This document shows, one piece after another, positions 59,383 to 64,000 of a stretch of DNA of 64,000 nucleotides (the first letter of the stretch is position 1; each line of letters opens with the position of its first letter). The notes beneath the pieces were generated by a model. The model saw only the letters and a program-made list of their open reading frames with translations. It was not told the origin of the DNA and ran no database searches. Origin of the DNA: Dichomitus squalens LYAD-421 SS1. Its lineage: Eukaryota; Basidiomycota; Agaricomycetes; Polyporales; Polyporaceae. A program made the translations under genes and the position numbers. Location: NCBI RefSeq assembly GCF_000275845.1, contig NW_006766899.1, forward strand, positions 435,263-499,262, read 5' to 3'.

Positions 59383-62300
59383 CTACCTTGCCTTCCGTCC
59401 CGCCGGCGGCAAATTCTCTTCCTCTTGTTCCCTGTTCTGAGTATACAACGTTGATGTCGAGCGGTTCGCCGTCCGTTCGACGATGGACGTGCCGTCGCGG
59501 AAGCGCGTGCGGAAGAGGACGTTCGCGTTTGTGAAGAGCCCCTCCTTGAGCGACACAACGATGAACTGTGACCCCTTAAAGCGCGTGCGGAAGAGCTGGC
59601 CAATGTGTTGCGTGTGCGAGAGGTCAAGGGCGGCGTCGATCTCGTCGAGGATGTACATCGGGGCAGGCTTGAATTGGAGGAGGGACATTATCAAGGAGAG
59701 CGCGATAAGCGAACTGTGCGGTGTGCAAATGCGATGAAGGAGCGCGCCCATGACGAGAGAAACAGAGATGATGATGGTCAGCAACAGGAACAGAAACGTT
59801 CAAGTCGACGTGAGAGATGACATTAGGGAACGAGGGCCGGCGCCGTAGGACAAGGCATATGAGTGGGCGTAGAGAAACGATGTGCGCAGGAGACTTACCG
59901 TTGACCACCGCTCAGCTCTGTGAGGCTCTGCTTCCATACCTGGCCCAGACGGACCTTAACCTCTAGGCCCTGCATCAAATCTTGACCTTCAGGTGGTTGG
60001 AGCTTTGCGAAGTTCCCTGGGAGGAGCTCAGCGAAAATAGCGCCGAAGTCACTGACACGCAACAAACGTCAATGGCAAACCCTTCGAGAAGAGATGGATT
60101 TAGAGGACTAGATGACTAGATACGCACCCATTGACTTTAGTCCAGACTTTCTCGACAGTGTCACGCTTGTGCTGATCAAGAGTCTCGATAGTTTCCATCA
60201 TGTTATTCCGATCCGTTAGGACCTGCGCAAGCTTCTTCTTGATCTCGGTCTCGTTCTTCTCCGTGCTGTCGATCATATGGATGGACTTCGCATTGACCTT
60301 CCTCTTCATGCCGTTTTGCTGCGACTGCAACTCATTGGCTCTGGCCCTGAGTTGGCCGATATCGGCTTTCCTGAAGTCATACGGCGTCCCCGGCTTTCCA
60401 AATTGCCTGCGAGACATTTTTCACATCAGTTCAACGCCCTTCCTGTGCATCGATCGTGAGGAAGAGGACCTACTCTTGCTCCTCTGCGATCCAGTCGTGC
60501 TGCTTCTCGAGCGCTGCCGCAGCTTTCACAAGACTGGCTTTCTCCCTGGTCAAAGATTCAACTTCAAGGGCACGCTTCTCGATCTCAAGGTCAGCGTCTG
60601 CGATAGCTGCCTTCTTCTCCTTGATCACGCGCTCGAGCGACTTGAGCTCCTCGTCATATCGGCTCAGGGTCGCGCGTTCTTCTGAAAGTTTCTGCTCGGC
60701 GCTGGCTGCCGCGGCCTATTTGAAGCAGTGAGTTGCGATAGGGGTATGGTGGAGACGGACTAGGTACCTCATGGTGCTTGAGATCGGCCTTCAGTTTGTC
60801 AAGCTCCTTGCGAAGCTTCTGCACGGCGTCGCGAGCCTCCTGTATCTGAGCCACTGAGAGAGTGATGTCGCTCTCCAATTGCTCTGTACGACAATTGTCA
60901 ACGAGTCGAACGGGAAGTAAACGAGTGTCAAGACGTGCCGAGCTCGAGTCCAGCAGTCTGGACTTCCTTCTGCTGAATTTTCATTTGTGCTGTGTGCTTC
61001 TGGAGATCAGACTTATGCTTCCCAACTTCTTTCTACGATGAGAAGCATGATAAGAGGCCAGCGAGTGCGAAGAGATGGTCATGACCGACCTTCAACTCGT
61101 CGATCTTGCCCTCCTTGTTATTCTTAAAGTCAGCCATGTCCTTCTCGAGCTTCTTGATCTCCGCCTTGGCCTCCTTCTGTTTGGCCTGCGCAGTCTGGAT
61201 GGCCGCTTGCAAGTCTGCGATAGCCTGCTTCTTGTGTTCGACTTCACCGCCGATCTGACAGATGTAGGAACAACACTCAGCAAACTTCCAAGGGCAAGGC
61301 ATAACCGACTTACCCGCGATGCGTTGCTAGCTTCTACTTGCTTCTGCAGAAGCTCAAGCTCGTGCTCTTTCAGGCCCAAATCGCGCGCGAAATGCCGCCA
61401 CCTGTCACGCACATCACACGAACGCTGTTCCTCGCGCTCCAGCTTCGCCAGCTCGTCTCGTGCCTGCTGAAGACTGGCCTCCGCTTCGATCAACTCCTGG
61501 ACCTGGACCAAGACGCCGGAGCCACTCGGGGCGGACCCCCCGCTGAGGGTGCCCGAGGGGTCGTAGATATCGCCATCGAGGGTGACTGACTTGACGCCAA
61601 CCTCCCGCGAGAACGTAATCTGCTTCGCGGTCTGGGCGTCGTCGCAGATGAATGTGCCTCCGAAGACGTAGAACATCGCGTTTGCGACCTCGTCCGCATA
61701 GCCGATGAGTGACAGCGCTAACCGTGCCCTCCCCCCTGAGATCCGCTCGGCCGCTTGGATTTTCTATGGTACGCGTGAGCAGTTTCAAATAGCACAGGGA
61801 ACGCGATGCGTACTCACCGCGGGAGATACGCGGAAGCTCTCGATCCTATTCAAGGGAATAAGGGTGACACGCCTCTTGAGACGGCCGTTCTGGAGGAGCT
61901 GCTTGCCCACCTCGTCGCTTTCGACGACGACGTTGTATAACCGCCCGCCAGCGGTAATCTCCAGGGCTGTCGAAGCATTGTAGTTCACTTTGTCGAGAGC
62001 GACCAGCGATGCAACGAGACCTTTGACCTTCGCGCGATCGAAGTTCTGATGTGGCGACGTGTATTCAAAGTCCAAGTTACGCATGCGCGACTTCACGGCA
62101 TCACGGACCTGATGAATGCGCTCAGTACTGCAAGGCCATAGGCGGCAACAGATATCGCACCTCGCTGAGTCGCCTGACCTCGTTCTTCGCGTCGCGGAGG
62201 TTGCTCTCATGCTCATGTTCCTTCTCGGCGCTCCATCCGGTTTCAGCGAGTTTCCGCTTGAACCCTTCGACGTTCGCACGCATGGCGTCAAGGTTCCGCT

Positions 62301-64000
62301 TAGCATCACTCGCTTCTCGCTCCACTTTCTTCCACTGCGCTTCTAGGTCCTTGAGCTCGCTCTCGCTGCGTTCGAGATTGCTGCTGGCCGACTTTTCATC
62401 TGTCTGCGCGACTGCGAGGCGTGCTTGTGCTTCACCAATCATGCCCATGTACCCTCCGCCGGTGTTGCCGGTGTTGCTCGAAGAAAGACCGGTAAGTAGG
62501 GTTTGTAGAAGCTCCTCGGAGCTGTTCAGGGACGCTTGAAGAGCCGCCTGCTTGTCTTTGACCTCAGCATGCGCCGCATTCAGCTGCTCAACCTGCTTCC
62601 GCTTGTTCTCCACACTCGCGCGAAGCTGTCAGAATGATGAGCACGAAGTATGAGGTACAGAATGCACGTATCAACTGACCTCTTCCAGCTCTTTCTCTGA
62701 CGACGCGATCTTCCCCTCTTCGTCAGCGATGGTGCTCTCCTTGATTTCTACTTGCGTCTTGACCTTCGCAACCGTCTTCCCGAGTTCACTGACCTTCTCC
62801 TCCAGCTGCTTGAACTTCCCACCCTTCTTCAACTCTTGGTCCCGCTGCGCGTTCACTTCCGCCACGCTCTTCTCCGCCGCCTTTATTTCCTTACTGAACT
62901 GCGTCTTCTCATTCTCTAGCACCTCCTTCGCACTTTTTGCCTGCTCGATCTCCTTGTCCTTCGCGGCCGCGCGCTGTGTCGCGTCTGTCCACTCGAATGC
63001 ACGGAGTGTCCGCCCGATGCGCTCGAGTTCCGTGCACGTCTTCTGCCACGCGAGATACGCCCGCTTTTCCTCACGGAGCTTGTCAAGCTTGGGCTTGATC
63101 TCCTCCTCGAGGAGGGCTGTGAGCTCCTGTACTTTCTTATCCTTTTTCGTGATAGTGCGGAGCGCCTTCTCCTTCTTCTCCTCGAACATGCGCGTGCCGG
63201 CCGCTTCTTCGACCATACCGAGGATCTCAGCAGGACGCATATTCAAGACCTGCGCACGCGTAGCGAGTCAATACCTCTGTATTCATCGGAACCGCACTCG
63301 TTGCTGAGGACTCGGCGCCCACAGACGAGGCGCATACGCGCATACAACGTGTCGTATCTGAACGTCAGAGGATCACGACGCACCTTCGTGATACGACCCT
63401 GCATGATGAGGAAGTTTGGGTTGTTGATGTTGAGCTGTACGCTCTGGAAGAGGGTCTGGATATTCTGCTGCGTCGACTTGTGTCCATTGACTAGGTATTT
63501 CGAGAGATTTGGGATGGCAATCTGTTGACGGGATATGGAGCAGAAGCTACAAGTCACTCAGGAAAAACGCACCTGTCTGGTGACCGTGATCTGCGCGTGG
63601 TCCTCGAAGCCGACAGGACTTGTTGAGCGGTCGGAGTTGTCGAAGACGATGGTAACACTAGCTTTGGTGACGCCCGCCTGGCCCCGCTTGTAAATTAGGT
63701 CCTGCTGGTTTTGTGCGCGCATCTACGGCACATACGCGGGGCGAAAAGATCAGTTTCTGGTACTTCGCCCTTCGAGGCCCTACCACCACCGCGTCCCCCT
63801 TCCGTCCCAGTCTTCCCCCGGATCACCTATGCCCGCCGACCACCGCGTAGGTCATAGAAAGAGGTTCGTCACTCACCGATGACATGTTCGTCAAACCCAA
63901 AACGAAACATATTGCATCGAGGATGTTGGACTTGCCAGAGCCGTTGAGACCAGTGATGGCGTTGAACGAAGGGTCCCATCCTGTGATGGGCGTCCGTACA
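59383..64000 (-). CDS. SMC2: SMC2, condensin ATPase subunit (N-terminus beyond window edge)
   Basis: Fourteen exons on the minus strand: 63877-64000 (partial), 63573-63722, 63384-63521, 62680-63249, 62161-62625, 61818-62108, 61314-61763, 61090-61254, 60939-61032, 60768-60883, 60474-60715, 60128-60406, 59899-60051, 59383-59713; about 1188 residues present, roughly 17 missing. Walker [10 protein letters not shown], and [20 protein letters not shown] are at the N-terminal head. Long coiled coils flank the hinge ([34 protein letters not shown]). The C-terminal head has the signature [16 protein letters not shown], Walker [14 protein letters not shown], and [20 protein letters not shown]. The QGRITKVL and FVLGLTN versions place it in SMC2 rather than SMC1, 3 or 4. 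With SMC4 it forms the condensin ring that compacts mitotic chromosomes. One intron (60884-60938) uses a GC donor. Confidence 0.97.
60884..60938 (-). other. GC-AG intron in SMC2
   Basis: Frame requires the upstream exon to end GAGCTCG and the next to begin AGCAATTGG, giving Glu-Gln-Leu-Glu across the join. The donor is therefore GCACGT. The next downstream GT would shift the frame. Length is 55 bases, like its neighbours. Confidence 0.78.

Noticed and set aside
1..64000. CRISPR arrays, bacterial operons, phage or plasmid signatures
   Set aside because: The window is eukaryotic nuclear DNA with spliceosomal introns throughout; no regularly spaced repeats or prokaryotic gene order were seen.

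Overview
The window reads as nuclear DNA of a filamentous basidiomycete, most likely an agaricomycete wood or litter decayer. Genes are cut by many short introns (mostly 50-65 bases, GT-AG with a few GC-AG), exons can be as small as 13 bases, coding DNA is GC rich, and the families present are fungal: fungalysins, OPT oligopeptide transporters, an RCR-type chitin regulator, an Msb1/Mug8-domain protein and an HNH_2 protein of the kind expanded in mushrooms. I worked out exon structures by hand from reading frame, splice sites and family motifs; almost all agree in phase, but individual borders may be off by a base.

Layout. 1-2 kb: a small, apparently young, gag-only Copia-type LTR element with 196-bp LTRs and a perfect 5-bp target duplication. 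3.4-4.1 kb: TRM112 (-). 4.2 kb: tRNA-Glu(CTC) (+). 4.6-15.3 kb: three tandem secreted fungalysin (M36) metalloprotease genes, all on the minus strand; the third has lost five consecutive introns precisely, and a 1.2-kb inverted-repeat structure sits between the second and third. 16.9-19.2 kb: adrenodoxin/ferredoxin reductase (+) with an unusually long intron. 19.9-21.7 kb: secreted, probably GPI-anchored six-hairpin glycosidase (+). 22.2-31.4 kb: a more rapidly evolving block with an HNH_2 gene and its decayed copy, an F-box gene with a likely frameshift, a WD40 gene with an in-frame stop, and an AT-hook chromatin protein (-).

34.5-37.4 kb and 49.2-51.9 kb: two OPT transporters in opposite orientation. 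Between them lie a cyclophilin (-), a long Msb1/Mug8-domain protein (-) and an RCR-like membrane protein (-). 52-59 kb is gene poor and contains a 417-bp MITE-like inverted-repeat element. 59.4 kb to the right edge holds SMC2 of condensin (-), lacking only its first coding residues.

How the genes may work together: the fungalysins would release peptides outside the cell and the two OPT transporters would take up small peptides, which makes a plausible nitrogen-scavenging neighbourhood. The glycosidase, RCR-like protein and Msb1-type protein all point to cell wall and polarity. TRM112, ferredoxin reductase, cyclophilin and SMC2 are conserved housekeeping genes.
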